Assembly: GCF_000284595.1 (NCBI RefSeq) | Contig: NC_017671.1 | Coordinates: forward strand, 3,319,001-3,383,000 | Length of the DNA stretch: 64,000 bases | From: Stenotrophomonas maltophilia D457 | GTDB lineage: Bacteria; Pseudomonadota; Gammaproteobacteria; Xanthomonadales; Xanthomonadaceae | Reading direction: 5' to 3' | Part shown: one piece after another, positions 1 through 9,203 of the stretch | Layout: each line of letters begins with the position of its first letter | How positions within the stretch are numbered: the first letter of the stretch is position 1 | Notes under the pieces: generated by a model | Seen by the model: only the letters and a program-made list of their open reading frames with translations | Databases searched by the model: none | What the model was told of the DNA's origin: nothing | Position numbers and translations under genes: made by a program

Positions 1-100
1 GCAGGACTTCATAGGCACCGCCCTGGGCAACGGCCTGGTCGACGGTAGTGCCGCCGGCCTCCGGTGCAGTGGATTCGGCGGACGGATGGGTATCAGACAT
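1..100 (-). CDS. N-terminal fragment of a protein following the flotillin gene, possibly a DNA-repair ATPase family protein (cut by window edge)
   Basis: Only about 33 codons are visible, from the ATG at 98-100 to the window edge. The peptide begins MSDTHPSAEST and runs into AVAQGGAYEVL. From memory, a GGAYE-like start is seen in large AAA-type proteins called DNA repair ATPase that sit beside flotillin/OB-fold gene pairs in pseudomonads and xanthomonads. That name is an inference from a very short stretch and from context. It lies downstream of the flotillin gene on the same strand, 85 bases after its stop, with a possible hairpin between them. Confidence 0.4.
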   Translation of the reverse strand, partial: MSDTHPSAESTAPEAGGTTVDQAVAQGGAYEVL

Positions 101-152
101 CAGCAGGCTTCCGGCTCACGGGCGGACGGCCGCGGTTGCGGCCGGCGCGGGC

Positions 153-179
153 GGGCGATGGCCGCAGCAGCCATCGCCC
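153..179 (-). terminator. Hairpin between the flotillin gene and the next gene
   Basis: The arms GGGCGATGGC and GCCATCGCCC are perfectly complementary around a 7-base loop, just past the flotillin stop codon. No T-run follows, so this may be an mRNA-stabilising or partial attenuation hairpin and not a strong terminator. Confidence 0.3.
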
Positions 180-185
180 GATGCA

Positions 186-2204
186 TCAACGGGCGCTGTC
201 GACCACGGTGGCCGACACGGTCGGCACCGCTTCGGCATCCTCGGCGATCTGGCGCGGCGCCGGTTCGGCCACGGCCACGCCCAGGTAGCGCTGCATCAGC
301 TCCTGCACGATCGGGCTCTTGCCGGCAAAGCCTTCGATCGACTTGCCCAGCGACACCGCCTTGACCAGGTTCTCGAACATGCCGCCGTCGCCACCGACCA
401 GATCGATATCGGCGTTGCGCAGCGCGCTGGCGATGACGTTGGCGTTCTCGCGCGAGACTTCCTTGCCGGCTTCGATCGAGGCCAGCGCCTGCTTCAGGCT
501 GTTGTCCAGCATCATGCGGAACTCTTCGTGGCCACGTGCCTGGTCGCTCAGCGAAGCGATCGCTTCGAACTTGCGCACCAGGCCTTCGGCTTCGGCCAGC
601 AGCTTCTTCTGCACCACGCCGGCTTCGGCGTTGCCCAGCGATTCGGTGGCGGTGGCACGGGCCAGGCCCATCTTCTCCTCACCCTGCGCCTGCGCCTGCA
701 GGGTCTCGGCCAGCACGCGGGCTTCGTTGCTGCCCTGCTTCAGGCTGGCTTCGGCCTTGGCTTCGATCACGCGGGCCTCGGCGATGCCGACCTTCTCGAT
801 GGCCAGTGCCGAAGCTTCACGCACCTGCGCTTCGGCCAGGCCCGGTGCGGCCTGCTCGGCGCGCAGCGCGTCGGCCAGCAGGCGCTTGGCTTCGGCCTGC
901 TTGCCGGCTGCTTCGTGTTCGGCCTGGGCCAGCGTGGTCAGTTCCACTGCGCGATGCTTGGAAGCGGTCTCGCGTGCCTGCGCTTCCTTTACCTCGCGCA
1001 CCAGCGATTCCTGTGCCTTGGCCTCGGCTTCCAGGATCAGCACCTGCTTCTGGCGGTCGGCCTCGGAGACCTCGCGCACTTCCTTGATGCGCTCTTCCTC
1101 CTGCGCCACGGTCTTGTCGATGGAGATGCGTTCGCGGGTGATGTTGGCCACGTCCATCTTGCCCTGCTCGACCACCTTGTCGCGCTCCACGCCCTGCAGC
1201 TGCACTTCGCGGTCGGTGGTGACCTGCTCAAGCTGGCGTGCGCGCTCCACGCGCTCGGCCTCGATGGCCACGGCGCGCTGGCGGTTCTGCTCGGCCACTT
1301 CCACTTCGCGCAGGCGGTTCTGGTCGCGGATCTCGATCAGCTGCTGTGCTTCGATGCGGGCGTTCTCGGACAGCTGGCGCTGCTCTTCCTGCACCTTGGC
1401 GGTCTCGGCCTCCTCGCGCGCGCGGATGGTCTCGATCTCGCGCTTCTGGCGTGCTTCGGCTTCGGCCTGCTGGCGTTCCAGCGCCAGCAGCGCTTCACGC
1501 GCTTCCACGTTCTTCTTGGTGATGGCGAGCTTCTCGTTCTGCTCCAGCTCGTTGGTCACCACGTTCTGCGCGGCGGTCAGCTCGGTGATCTTGCGGATAC
1601 CCTGCGCGTCAAGGATGTTGAACTGGTCCAGCAGCGCCTTCGGGGTCTGCTCCAGGTAATCGATCGCCACGTCTTCCAGCACATAGCCGTTGAGGTCGTT
1701 GCCGATCACCGCGATGATCTCGTCGCGGAACTCCTGGCGCTTCTCGAACAGTTCGGTGAAGTCGAACTTCTTGCCGACCGTCTTCAACGCTTCGGAGAAC
1801 TTGGCGTTGAACAGCTCATCGACGGCATGCTTGTCCGACGCACGGTCGGCACCGATGGCCTTGGCCACGCGCAGCACGTCGGCCTGGGTCTCGTTCACCC
1901 GCAGGTAGAAGGCCACGGCGATGTCGGCACGCATGTTGTCGCGGCAGATCAGGCCTTCCTTGCCACGGCGGTCGATCTGCAGGGTGATCAGGCTGATCCG
2001 CATCAGCTCGGCGCGGTACAGCACCGGGATGATCAGCGCACCGGTGAAGTGCACCTTGGGCGTGGAGCTCATGTCGTTGACGATCAGGGCCACGCCCTGG
2101 TCGACCTTGCGGTAGAAGGCCTTGAACAGCCCGGCCACGCCCAGCAGCAGGACAAGCAGGCCGCCGGCGACGGCCAGGAACGGTAAGAGGGATGCCAACG
2201 TCAT
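186..2204 (-). CDS. Flotillin family inner-membrane protein (YqiK-like)
   Basis: This is a 672-residue flotillin-like scaffold protein. Residues 5-27 form one hydrophobic segment that anchors the N-terminus. An SPFH/band-7 domain follows to about residue 200 (it contains KVHFTGALIIPVLYRAEL and LICRDNMRADIAVAF). A very long coiled coil of Glu/Ala/Arg-rich heptads runs from about 210 to 600. The length and layout fit YqiK of enterobacteria. Known members oligomerise in detergent-resistant membrane patches and affect membrane fluidity and signalling. The start ATG overlaps the stop of the upstream OB-fold gene as ATGA, so the two are translationally coupled. This matches the usual pairing of flotillins with an NfeD/YqiJ-type membrane protein. 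No broken motif is visible. Confidence 0.9.
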   Translation of the reverse strand: MTLASLLPFLAVAGGLLVLLLGVAGLFKAFYRKVDQGVALIVNDMSSTPKVHFTGALIIPVLYRAELMRISLITLQIDRRGKEGLICRDNMRADIAVAFYLRVNETQADVLRVAKAIGADRASDKHAVDELFNAKFSEALKTVGKKFDFTELFEKRQEFRDEIIAVIGNDLNGYVLEDVAIDYLEQTPKALLDQFNILDAQGIRKITELTAAQNVVTNELEQNEKLAITKKNVEAREALLALERQQAEAEARQKREIETIRAREEAETAKVQEEQRQLSENARIEAQQLIEIRDQNRLREVEVAEQNRQRAVAIEAERVERARQLEQVTTDREVQLQGVERDKVVEQGKMDVANITRERISIDKTVAQEEERIKEVREVSEADRQKQVLILEAEAKAQESLVREVKEAQARETASKHRAVELTTLAQAEHEAAGKQAEAKRLLADALRAEQAAPGLAEAQVREASALAIEKVGIAEARVIEAKAEASLKQGSNEARVLAETLQAQAQGEEKMGLARATATESLGNAEAGVVQKKLLAEAEGLVRKFEAIASLSDQARGHEEFRMMLDNSLKQALASIEAGKEVSRENANVIASALRNADIDLVGGDGGMFENLVKAVSLGKSIEGFAGKSPIVQELMQRYLGVAVAEPAPRQIAEDAEAVPTVSATVVDSAR

Positions 2205-2875
2205 TGATGAGTCTCCTTGTTGCCCGGAAGCAGGTTGTCCTGGAAATCGAGGGCGATCGCATCGGCGCGGACCACCCGGTAATAGTGTTGTTCGGCCATG
2301 TGCTCAACCAGCACGATGCGCTCGCCACGCTGCAGTTCGATGTCGCTGCGGATCTGCAGCACCAGCCCGGCGCCGCCATCATCGACCGTGGCATGACCGC
2401 TGCGTGCGTCCACCTTCGGCGACGCGACCACGCCGGCCCGGCCGAGCAGCGATGCCTGCGGCACCGGCCGCAGGCGCAGCAGGAAGCGCCGGACCGGGCG
2501 CAGGATCAGCGCGATGAGCGGTACCGCTGGCAGCGGTGCCAGCACCGCCACGAGCGTACCTAGGCCCCAGCGCAGCAGGTCCGGCAGCGGCAGCAGTACG
2601 AACAGATGGATGAAATAGGTGATGAGCCAGCCGAACAGGCTCAGCAGGGTGACCACCACCATGATCGGGACGCCACCCAGGCCCCAGCGCGCCAGCATGG
2701 CCGACAGGCCACTGAGGTCGGTCCCCGCCTCGAGCGCGCCATCGGCGCCGAGATTGCCAAAACCGTCATCGACCAGGCCGAACGCCGCAACCGCCCAATA
2801 CATCACCGACACCAACAGCAGAATGCTGTACGGCAGCGTCGGGTAACCGAGTACGACGGTGAGAAACTCCTGCAT
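2201..2875 (-). CDS. OB-fold membrane protein of the YqiJ/DUF1449 (NfeD-like) type
   Basis: This is a 224-residue protein starting MQEFLTVVLGYPTLPYSI. An ATG further upstream would add 35 Arg/Ala-rich residues that do not look like protein. Three hydrophobic segments lie at about residues 10-30, 65-95 and 105-130. The C-terminal part from about residue 145 (SLLGRAGVVASPKVDAR onward) looks like a soluble OB-fold with strand-rich spacing, as in the DUF1449/NfeD group. It precedes the flotillin gene with a 4-base overlap. Proteins of this family bind or position flotillins in the membrane. Partnership with the next gene is inferred from conserved gene order and coupling. Confidence 0.8.
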   Translation of the reverse strand: MQEFLTVVLGYPTLPYSILLLVSVMYWAVAAFGLVDDGFGNLGADGALEAGTDLSGLSAMLARWGLGGVPIMVVVTLLSLFGWLITYFIHLFVLLPLPDLLRWGLGTLVAVLAPLPAVPLIALILRPVRRFLLRLRPVPQASLLGRAGVVASPKVDARSGHATVDDGGAGLVLQIRSDIELQRGERIVLVEHMAEQHYYRVVRADAIALDFQDNLLPGNKETHQ

Positions 2876-3043
2876 CGCTTGCCTTCCTGGGCTGTGGGCG
2901 GCGGCCGCCCGTTCGGGGCGCGCCGCGCGCGTCCCGTCGATCCCCGCGCCAGCCCTCATGGCAGGCGCGCTTGGGACCATCCTATGTGAAGAATGCGTGC
3001 AGGCTCAAATCCAGGTCCAAATCACGGCAAATAATGACGCCAA

Positions 3044-3700
3044 TCACTCGAGAACCGTGCAATCGGCGCGGCGCACTTCCTCGACGAAGGTGCGCATCTT
3101 GTAGCCGTCCTTGATGCCCGGCTCCAGTTCGATGCCACTGGAGACATCCACGCCCCACGGCAGGGTACCCAGCACCGCGTCGTAGACGTTTTCCGGGTTC
3201 AGGCCGCCGGCCAGCAGGAACGGGCGATGCAGGCCGGTCGGGATCCGGCCCCAGTCAAAGGCCACGCCGGTGCCGCCACCGCCACCCGGCGCGTGGCTGT
3301 CGAACAGGAAGCCGGCGGCGCTGGGATAGCGCAGCTGCAGGGTGCGGGCGTTGATCTCTTCACGGCCGCCCATGGCGATCGCCTTCAGGTACGGCATGTT
3401 GAAGCTGCGGCAGAAGCTCTCGTCTTCCTCGCCGTGGAACTGCAGCAGGGTCGGTCGTACCGTGCGCAGCACCTCGCGCACTTCTTCCTTGCTGTTGTTG
3501 CGGAACAGCGCCACCACGTCGACCATGGGCGCGATCGCCTGGCGCATCGCGCGTGCCTCGGCCGGAGCGACCCGGCGGCTGCTTTCACGGGCGAAGATGA
3601 AACCCACCGCGTCCACGCCCAGCTCACCGGCCAGGCGGACGTCGCCGGCCCGGGTCATGCCACAGAACTTGATGCGCGTGCGGTAGTAGGAGCGGCTCAT
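3044..3700 (-). CDS. trpF: Phosphoribosylanthranilate isomerase
   Basis: TrpF catalyses the Amadori rearrangement of N-(5-phosphoribosyl)anthranilate to CdRP, the third step of tryptophan synthesis, in the cytoplasm. The 218-residue product is a normal-length monofunctional TIM barrel. The N-terminal IKFCGMTR carries the catalytic Cys. [27 protein letters not shown] with the catalytic Asp, and [11 protein letters not shown] and GVDVSSGIE of the phosphate-binding end are all present. The ATG overlaps the truA stop (ATGA). A longer reading frame adds 42 implausible Arg-rich residues. In many xanthomonads trpB and trpA follow; here the next minus-strand gene is the unrelated yqiJ-like gene, so trpBA must lie elsewhere. 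Confidence 0.96.
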   Translation of the reverse strand: MSRSYYRTRIKFCGMTRAGDVRLAGELGVDAVGFIFARESSRRVAPAEARAMRQAIAPMVDVVALFRNNSKEEVREVLRTVRPTLLQFHGEEDESFCRSFNMPYLKAIAMGGREEINARTLQLRYPSAAGFLFDSHAPGGGGGTGVAFDWGRIPTGLHRPFLLAGGLNPENVYDAVLGTLPWGVDVSSGIELEPGIKDGYKMRTFVEEVRRADCTVLE

Positions 3701-4467
3701 AGCGTGACCTCGGCGGGCAGATGCCAGTTGTCGGGGTACAGGGGCCCAAGGAACACCAGGCCCTGCGGCGGTGCGGTGGGACCGGCTACGGTGCGATCGC
3801 GCCCGGCCAGCAGTTCGGCGATCCATTCCACCGGCTTCTCGCCACTGCCCACCAGGATCAGCGATCCGACGATATTGCGGACCATGTGATGAAGGAATGC
3901 ATTGCCCTGCACGGCGACCTCGATCACCTCGCCCTGGCGGCTGACCTGCAGTGATTGCAGTTCACGCCGTGCATGCAGCGCCTGGCACTGCACCGAGCGG
4001 AACGCGCTGAAGTCGTTCTCGCCTAGCAGGGCCTGGCCGGCGGCATGCATCAGGCCCGCGTCCAGCGCACGGCGCTCCCAGCTGAGGGTCTGCCGCTGCA
4101 GCGCCGGCCGCACTTCGCGGTTGAGCAGGCGATAACGGTAACGGCGTGCCCGCGCCGAGAAGCGGGCGTGGAAATCATCGGCCACGGGCACGCACCAGCG
4201 CACCGCGATCGAGCGCGGCAGGCGGGTGGTGGTGCCCAGCATCCAGGCGCGCGGATCGCGCACCACGTCGGTGTCGAAATGCACGACCTGGCACTGGCCG
4301 TGCACGCCGGCATCGGTGCGACCGGCACAGACCACCTGCAGCGGCGCATCGGCCACCGACGACAGGGCCTGCTCAAGGCTGGCCTGCACGCTGGGACCAC
4401 CCTCGCCCAGGTTCTGCCAGCCCCTGAAATCGCTGCCGTCGTACTCGACGCCAAGCGCGTAACGCAT
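3697..4467 (-). CDS. truA: tRNA pseudouridine(38-40) synthase
   Basis: TruA converts uridines 38, 39 and 40 in tRNA anticodon stems to pseudouridine. The 256-residue length is normal. The N-terminus [17 protein letters not shown] is the typical TruA start. The catalytic Asp sits in [11 protein letters not shown] at about residue 52. The C-terminal half contains [13 protein letters not shown], also diagnostic. The gene overlaps trpF by four bases (ATGA). The truA-trpF order is common in Pseudomonas and Xanthomonadaceae, which supports both assignments. Confidence 0.97.
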   Translation of the reverse strand: MRYALGVEYDGSDFRGWQNLGEGGPSVQASLEQALSSVADAPLQVVCAGRTDAGVHGQCQVVHFDTDVVRDPRAWMLGTTTRLPRSIAVRWCVPVADDFHARFSARARRYRYRLLNREVRPALQRQTLSWERRALDAGLMHAAGQALLGENDFSAFRSVQCQALHARRELQSLQVSRQGEVIEVAVQGNAFLHHMVRNIVGSLILVGSGEKPVEWIAELLAGRDRTVAGPTAPPQGLVFLGPLYPDNWHLPAEVTL

Positions 4468-4499
4468 GTGCTACCTCGATGTTGCGGGAGGGGCGGCGC

Positions 4500-4862
4500 T
4501 CAGGCCGGATCGCGTTCGGACCAGACCGCCAGTTCGTTGCCACCGGGCTCGACGAACTGGAAGCGGCTGCCACCGGGGAAAGAAAACACCGGCCGTACGA
4601 TCTCGCCGCCAGCGTCGCGCACCGCTGCCTCGATGGGCGCCAGCTGGTCGGCATACAGCACCAGCAGTGGCGCGCCGCTGTCACTGGCTCGTTGCGGCTG
4701 GCCGCGGAAGAAGCCACCCTGCAGGCGGCCATCGTCGAAGGCGGTGTAGTCGCTGCCATAGTCGACGAACGACCACCCGAACACCTTTTCGAAGAAGGCG
4801 CGGCTGTCGGCCGGGTCACTGGAGGCGAATTCAACGTAGTCGATACGGCGCTCGCGGCTCAT
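4500..4862 (-). CDS. VOC (glyoxalase/bleomycin-resistance) family protein
   Basis: This is a 120-residue single-domain vicinal-oxygen-chelate protein. It opens with RIDYVEFASSDPADSRAFFE, the usual first beta-alpha unit, and ends with FQFVEPGGNELAVWSE, which carries the Glu of the last metal-binding strand. An AAGGA sequence lies about 8 bases before the ATG at 4862, which favours this start over one 10 codons upstream. Substrate is unknown; members include dioxygenases, isomerases and antibiotic-binding proteins. It sits between fimV and truA on the same strand with short gaps. Confidence 0.8.
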   Translation of the reverse strand: MSRERRIDYVEFASSDPADSRAFFEKVFGWSFVDYGSDYTAFDDGRLQGGFFRGQPQRASDSGAPLLVLYADQLAPIEAAVRDAGGEIVRPVFSFPGGSRFQFVEPGGNELAVWSERDPA

Positions 4863-4888
4863 GGCACGGTCCTTGTCGGCGGGTTCGG

Positions 4889-6901
4889 TCACGGCAGGCG
4901 GGCCAGCAGTTCGCGAGCCTGGGCCTGGCAGTGCAGGTCGCCGCCCTCGGCCACTTCCAGCAGCAACGTCCGTGCGGTCTGCGCATCGCCCAGGTCGAGG
5001 TAGGCGATGGCCAGTTCCAGGCGTTCCTGCCCGGCGCGCGGCGCCCAGCCGGCATCGCTGGCCGGCGCGGCAGTACCGTCTTCATGCGCGGCCGCGGCCA
5101 GCGCGTCGTGCGGCGCCGCGCTCGAATCCCCGCCGTCATGATGCTCGGCCGGCAGGTCGAACACGCCGCGGAACTGCGGCTGCTGTTCGGCGTGCAGCGC
5201 GTAGTCCGGTACTGCGATCTCGTCAGGGACCGCCTGCGCGGGCGGCTCATCCTGCACGGGGGTGTCCTGCATGGCCACCGGCTCGTCCCAGCGCGGCAGG
5301 TCGGTCACGGCCCCGGGCAGCTCCACCACTTCGTCATCGCGCAGCGTCTGCGCCTGCCAGTCAGTCTGGGCGGCGACGTCGGCGGCCGCTTCGGCAGCCA
5401 CGTCATCCTGCACCTCGGCTTCGGTCGCCCAGGCAGGCATCGCCGGTTCCTGGCGGCCACTGTCGGACACCGCCGTCGACCACGAAGACTGCTCGGCCAG
5501 CGTATCCAGCGCCGCGCCGGCCGGTACCGCAGCGGCCAGGCCGGCGGCGTCGCCTTCCTCGCGCAGCGGCGGCAGTGGCGACGGCTTGCGACGACGCAGC
5601 AGCCAGGCCGCGCCGGCCGCCAGCAACAGCACCGGCAGACCCAGCCAGTACCACGGCGTTGCCGCATCGCGGGCAGCCGGTGCCTGCGCCAGGCGCTGCT
5701 GCGCCGCGGCCAGGTCGTTGTCCTTCATCGCGATCAGCGACTGCTGCTGTTCCTTGAGTTTTTCCAGGTCGGCCACCCGCTGCTTCAGCTCGCCGATCTC
5801 GGCATCGCGGGTCGCGATGTCCTCGCGTGCCTGGCGCAGTTGTTCGTTGCCCAGCATGTCACCCTCGCTGCCGGCTGCAGTGCCGGTGGTTGTGCCCGCG
5901 TGCGCGGCGTCGGAGGCCAGCGCCGGAGCGATTTCAAGTCGTGCCCCAGTGGCCGCAGCCGGGGAAGAAGCCTTCGTGGTTCCCGCCGTGGCGACCGGGG
6001 CGACAGTACCCGCCGGTTGCGGCACGGTGCGCGCCTGACGCCACTGTGCGGCATGCTCGCGCACCAGCGCGGCGGCCTCGGCGGCATCGACCGCCGCCAG
6101 TGCATCGCTGCCGGGCATGCGCAGCACGGCGCCCTGCCTGAGCAGGTTGACGTTGCCACGGATGAAGGCCTCCGGGTTGGCCCGCAGCAGCGCAATCATT
6201 GCGCGGTCGCGGCTGACCTGGTTGCCGCGGGCCACCACGCTGGCGATCTGCGACAAGGTCTGCCCACGCTGGACGGTAACGCTGCCATCGGCTGCCGGTG
6301 CGGCAGCGGGTGCAGCCACTGCACGCGGACGAGCCGGTGCGGGTGCCGGCGTGGTGGCGGTGGACGGCGCAGGCGCGCTCACGCTCTCCGCGGCGGCGGG
6401 CGCCGGGGCGGCCTCACGGGCGATGGTGTTGGAGAGCGTACCTGCGGGTGCAACGATTTCCGGCTCGGCCACGGCCAGTGCGCTGGACGGTGCATCGACC
6501 AGCGCCGAGTACTCGCGCACCAGGCGGCCCTGGCCCCAGTCCGCCTCGATCAGGAAGCTCAGCGACGGGGTCTCGACCGGCGTCTGCGAGGTCACCCGCA
6601 CCACTGCCCTGCCCTGCGCATTGCGGGTCAGTTCGAACTGCAGTTCGCCGACCAGCCCGGTCGGCCGCTGCAGGCCGACGCGCTCGAAGGTGACCGGTGA
6701 GGCCAACGCGACACGCAGGTTCTCCAGCTCGGACGGATCGGCCGAGACCACCGGGATTTCGGCCAGCAGGGGCTGGCCCGGCTTGGACAGGACACGGATG
6801 TCGCCCAAGCCCAGGGCAAGCGCCGAACTGCTGGCCAGGGCCAGCAGCGCGGTGGAAAGATAGAGGAGGGGGCGCTTTGCGCCCCTGGCCCGTTTATTCA
6901 T
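4889..6901 (-). CDS. fimV: FimV/HubP-like polar scaffold protein with LysM domain
   Basis: The 670-residue protein has a signal peptide (about residues 1-30, ending SSALALG) and the FimV N-terminal domain beginning LGDIRVLSKPGQPLLAEI. A LysM-like peptidoglycan-binding domain lies at about 205-260 (TVQRGQTLSQIASVVARG). A coiled coil at about 350-407 and one transmembrane helix at about 414-440 follow. A long acidic stretch leads to the conserved C-terminal TPR-like FimV motif (RLELAIAYLDLGDAQTARTL) at 624-670. In Pseudomonas and Vibrio the family organises type IV pilus assembly, cAMP signalling and the cell pole. The Ala/Pro-rich spacer is family-typical. The chosen ATG directly precedes the KRARGAKRP signal-peptide n-region. 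Confidence 0.9.
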   Translation of the reverse strand: MNKRARGAKRPLLYLSTALLALASSSALALGLGDIRVLSKPGQPLLAEIPVVSADPSELENLRVALASPVTFERVGLQRPTGLVGELQFELTRNAQGRAVVRVTSQTPVETPSLSFLIEADWGQGRLVREYSALVDAPSSALAVAEPEIVAPAGTLSNTIAREAAPAPAAAESVSAPAPSTATTPAPAPARPRAVAAPAAAPAADGSVTVQRGQTLSQIASVVARGNQVSRDRAMIALLRANPEAFIRGNVNLLRQGAVLRMPGSDALAAVDAAEAAALVREHAAQWRQARTVPQPAGTVAPVATAGTTKASSPAAATGARLEIAPALASDAAHAGTTTGTAAGSEGDMLGNEQLRQAREDIATRDAEIGELKQRVADLEKLKEQQQSLIAMKDNDLAAAQQRLAQAPAARDAATPWYWLGLPVLLLAAGAAWLLRRRKPSPLPPLREEGDAAGLAAAVPAGAALDTLAEQSSWSTAVSDSGRQEPAMPAWATEAEVQDDVAAEAAADVAAQTDWQAQTLRDDEVVELPGAVTDLPRWDEPVAMQDTPVQDEPPAQAVPDEIAVPDYALHAEQQPQFRGVFDLPAEHHDGGDSSAAPHDALAAAAHEDGTAAPASDAGWAPRAGQERLELAIAYLDLGDAQTARTLLLEVAEGGDLHCQAQARELLARLP

Positions 6902-6956
6902 GGCGACACTATAAAGCGTGCGGACCGCGGTCCGCACCCACCGATGGAGACCTTCG

Positions 6957-7028
6957 GTAGTGCCGGCCGCTGGCCGGCAGACACGCACGTGCCATCACGG
7001 CAATGCCGGCCAGCGGCCGGCACTACCG
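6957..7028. repeat. REP doublet (SMAG-type GTAG palindromes, inverted pair)
   Basis: Two copies of GTAGTGCCGGCCGCTGGCCG and its inverse face each other about 25 bases apart. Each copy is headed by the GTAG tetranucleotide typical of Stenotrophomonas maltophilia SMAG repeats. The pair lies between asd and fimV and could fold as one large hairpin at the end of the asd transcript. Confidence 0.85.
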
Positions 7029-7046
7029 GTGAGGCAACCGCTGTGA

Positions 7047-8075
7047 TCAGCGCTGCTCGGCGGCGACCAGCTCGGCCAGCTGCACGGCATTCAGGGCGGC
7101 GCCCTTGCGCACGTTGTCCGATACGATCCACAGGTTCAGGCCGCGCGGGTGCGACAGGTCCTCACGGATGCGGCCGACGTACACCGCGTCGGTGCCCGAG
7201 GCGTGGGTGACCGGGGTCGGGTAGCCACCGGCCTCGTGACGGTCCACCACTTCGATGCCCGGCGACTGCTCCAGCAGCGCACGTGCTTCGGCCACGGTGA
7301 CCTTGTCGCGGGTTTCGATCGCCACCGACTCGGAATGACCGTAGAACACCGGCACGCGCACTGCAGTCGGGTTCACCAGGATGCTGTCGTCGCCGAGGAT
7401 CTTGCGGGTCTCCCAGATCAGCTTCATTTCTTCCTTGGTGAAGCCGTTGTCCTGGAAGTCGTCGATGTGCGGGATCAGGTTGAAGGCGATCTGCACCGGG
7501 AAGCGCTGCGGATCGATCTCCTGGAAGCTCAGCAGCTGGCCGGTCTGCTTGCCCAGCTCCTCGGTGGCCGAACGACCACCGCCGGACACCGACTGGTAGG
7601 TGGAGACGTTGATGCGCTCGATGCCGTACTTGCGGTGCAGCGGCGCCAGCGCCACCAGCATCTGCATGGTCGAGCAGTTCGGATTGGCGATGATGCCGCG
7701 CGGACGGTTGGCGACCTGTTCCGGGTTGACTTCGGACACCACCAGCGGCACGTCATCGTCGTAACGGAAGGCCGAGGAGTTGTCGATCACCACCGCACCT
7801 GCGGCGGCGAACTTCGGTGCGTATTCCTTGGACACGCTGCCACCGGCCGAGAACAGCGCGATCTCGACGCCGGCCGGATCGAAGGTGGCCAGGTCCTGGA
7901 CCGTGACCTTCTGGCCGTTGAACTCGATCTCGCCACCGGCCGAACGCTCGGAGGCCAGGACGCTCAGGGTACCGACCGGGAAATCACGCTCGGCCAGGAT
8001 CGACAACATGGTCTCGCCGACGGCGCCGGTGGCACCGACGACGGCGACGTGGAAACTGCGCTGTGCATTGCTCAT
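7047..8075 (-). CDS. asd: Aspartate-semialdehyde dehydrogenase
   Basis: Asd reduces L-aspartyl-4-phosphate to aspartate semialdehyde with NADPH, the branch point to lysine, diaminopimelate, threonine and methionine. The 342-residue product shows the Rossmann motif VVGATGAVGETML near the N-terminus. Catalytic Cys is in IIANPNCSTMQM, and the substrate-binding parts include VFYGHSESVAIET and RGLNLWIVSDNVRKGAALNA at the end. Length and motifs fit the gram-negative short Asd class. The start at MSNAQRSFHV was chosen because the 14 residues upstream do not belong to the family. Confidence 0.97.
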   Translation of the reverse strand: MSNAQRSFHVAVVGATGAVGETMLSILAERDFPVGTLSVLASERSAGGEIEFNGQKVTVQDLATFDPAGVEIALFSAGGSVSKEYAPKFAAAGAVVIDNSSAFRYDDDVPLVVSEVNPEQVANRPRGIIANPNCSTMQMLVALAPLHRKYGIERINVSTYQSVSGGGRSATEELGKQTGQLLSFQEIDPQRFPVQIAFNLIPHIDDFQDNGFTKEEMKLIWETRKILGDDSILVNPTAVRVPVFYGHSESVAIETRDKVTVAEARALLEQSPGIEVVDRHEAGGYPTPVTHASGTDAVYVGRIREDLSHPRGLNLWIVSDNVRKGAALNAVQLAELVAAEQR

Positions 8076-8131
8076 GGGGGAACTCTCACGAAAACGGGAA
8101 TGGGGAAAAACACGCACGACAGCTGGGTTCG

Positions 8132-8166
8132 GGGAACCTCCTCAAGCGGGGCGCGCGGAGGTTCCC
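8132..8166 (-). terminator. Hairpin at the end of the 2-hydroxyacid dehydrogenase gene
   Basis: GGGAACCTCC pairs with GGAGGTTCCC across a GC-rich loop and abuts the gene's stop codon. There is no T-run, so a terminator role is only possible. Confidence 0.3.
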
Positions 8167-9203
8167 TATCGTTTCCCGGTTTTTTTGCCCAGCGTCACGC
8201 GCGCGGCCATCGCCGCGTCAGCGTTGATCGCGCTCGGCATCCGCGACGGGCCGCCGTCCAGGCCGAGCCCGGCAAGCAGATTATCCACGGCCAGCTGTAC
8301 CATCGCCGTGCGCGTGGCCAGCGAGGCGCTGCCGATATGCGGAGTGAGCACGACGTTGCGCAGCGCCAGCAGTTCCGGGCGTACCGTTGGCTCGCCTTCG
8401 TACACATCCAGACCCGCCGCAGCCAGGCGACCGTTGGCCAGCGCATCGGCCAGCGCGATCTCATCGACCAGGCCACCGCGGGCGATATTCACCAGCGTCG
8501 CCGACGGCTTCATCTTCGCCAGTGCGGCGGCATCGATCAGATGATGCGAGGCCGGCGTGTACGGCAGCACCAGCAGCAGGTGGTCGGACTGTGCCAGCAG
8601 CGTATCCAGGTCCACATAGGTCGCGCCCACTTCCGCCTCGGTCGCCGCCGGCAGCTGCGACCGGTTGTGGTACAGCACCTTCATGCCGAAACCGTGCGCG
8701 CCGCGACGGGCGATGCCCTGGCCGATGCGGCCCATGCCAAGGATGCCCAGCGTGCTGCCGTGGATATCGGCACCGAGCATGGTCTGGAACGACCACTGCT
8801 GCCACTGCCCTTCGCGCAGCCAGCGCTCGGACTCGGTGATGCGGCGCGCGGTGGCCATCAGCAGGGCGAAACCGAGATCGGCGGTGGTTTCGGTCAGGAC
8901 GTCCGGTGTGTTGCTGGCCAGGATGCCGGCCGCGCTGAGCGCGTCGACGTCCAGGTTGTTGTAGCCCACCCCGACATTGGCGATCACCCGCAGCTGCGCG
9001 GCGCCGGCCACCTGGGCCGCGCCGATGCGCTCGTTGAGCGTGATGATCGCGCCGTCGGCGCTGGCCAGTTGTCCGGCGATCTGGTCCGGGGCCCAGGCGG
9101 TGACGGTGTCGGTGCTGCGCAGCTGCACGCGATCGCGCAGCGGCGCGATGGCCGCGTCGATCAGCGGCTGGCTCACCCACACGGTCGGCCGCGTGTCAGC
9201 CAT
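8166..9203 (-). CDS. D-2-hydroxyacid dehydrogenase (glyoxylate/hydroxypyruvate reductase type)
   Basis: This is a 345-residue NAD(P)H-dependent reductase of 2-oxoacids such as glyoxylate or hydroxypyruvate. It has the Rossmann loop [14 protein letters not shown], the catalytic Arg in [11 protein letters not shown], Glu in LDVYEGEP and His in LTPHIGSAS, so the Arg/Glu/His set is complete. [16 protein letters not shown] is the usual substrate-loop region. The ATG at 9203 overlaps the last 8 bases of aroC, showing an operon with prmB and aroC. Exact substrate cannot be read from the sequence. GhrB and GyaR are the nearest familiar types. Confidence 0.88.
   Translation of the reverse strand: MADTRPTVWVSQPLIDAAIAPLRDRVQLRSTDTVTAWAPDQIAGQLASADGAIITLNERIGAAQVAGAAQLRVIANVGVGYNNLDVDALSAAGILASNTPDVLTETTADLGFALLMATARRITESERWLREGQWQQWSFQTMLGADIHGSTLGILGMGRIGQGIARRGAHGFGMKVLYHNRSQLPAATEAEVGATYVDLDTLLAQSDHLLLVLPYTPASHHLIDAAALAKMKPSATLVNIARGGLVDEIALADALANGRLAAAGLDVYEGEPTVRPELLALRNVVLTPHIGSASLATRTAMVQLAVDNLLAGLGLDGGPSRMPSAINADAAMAARVTLGKKTGKR

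Noticed and set aside
48..2186. A 712-codon plus-strand open frame opposite the flotillin gene
   Set aside because: It mirrors the codon bias of the coiled-coil gene, is His/Leu/Gly-rich without any domain, and has no ribosome-binding site.
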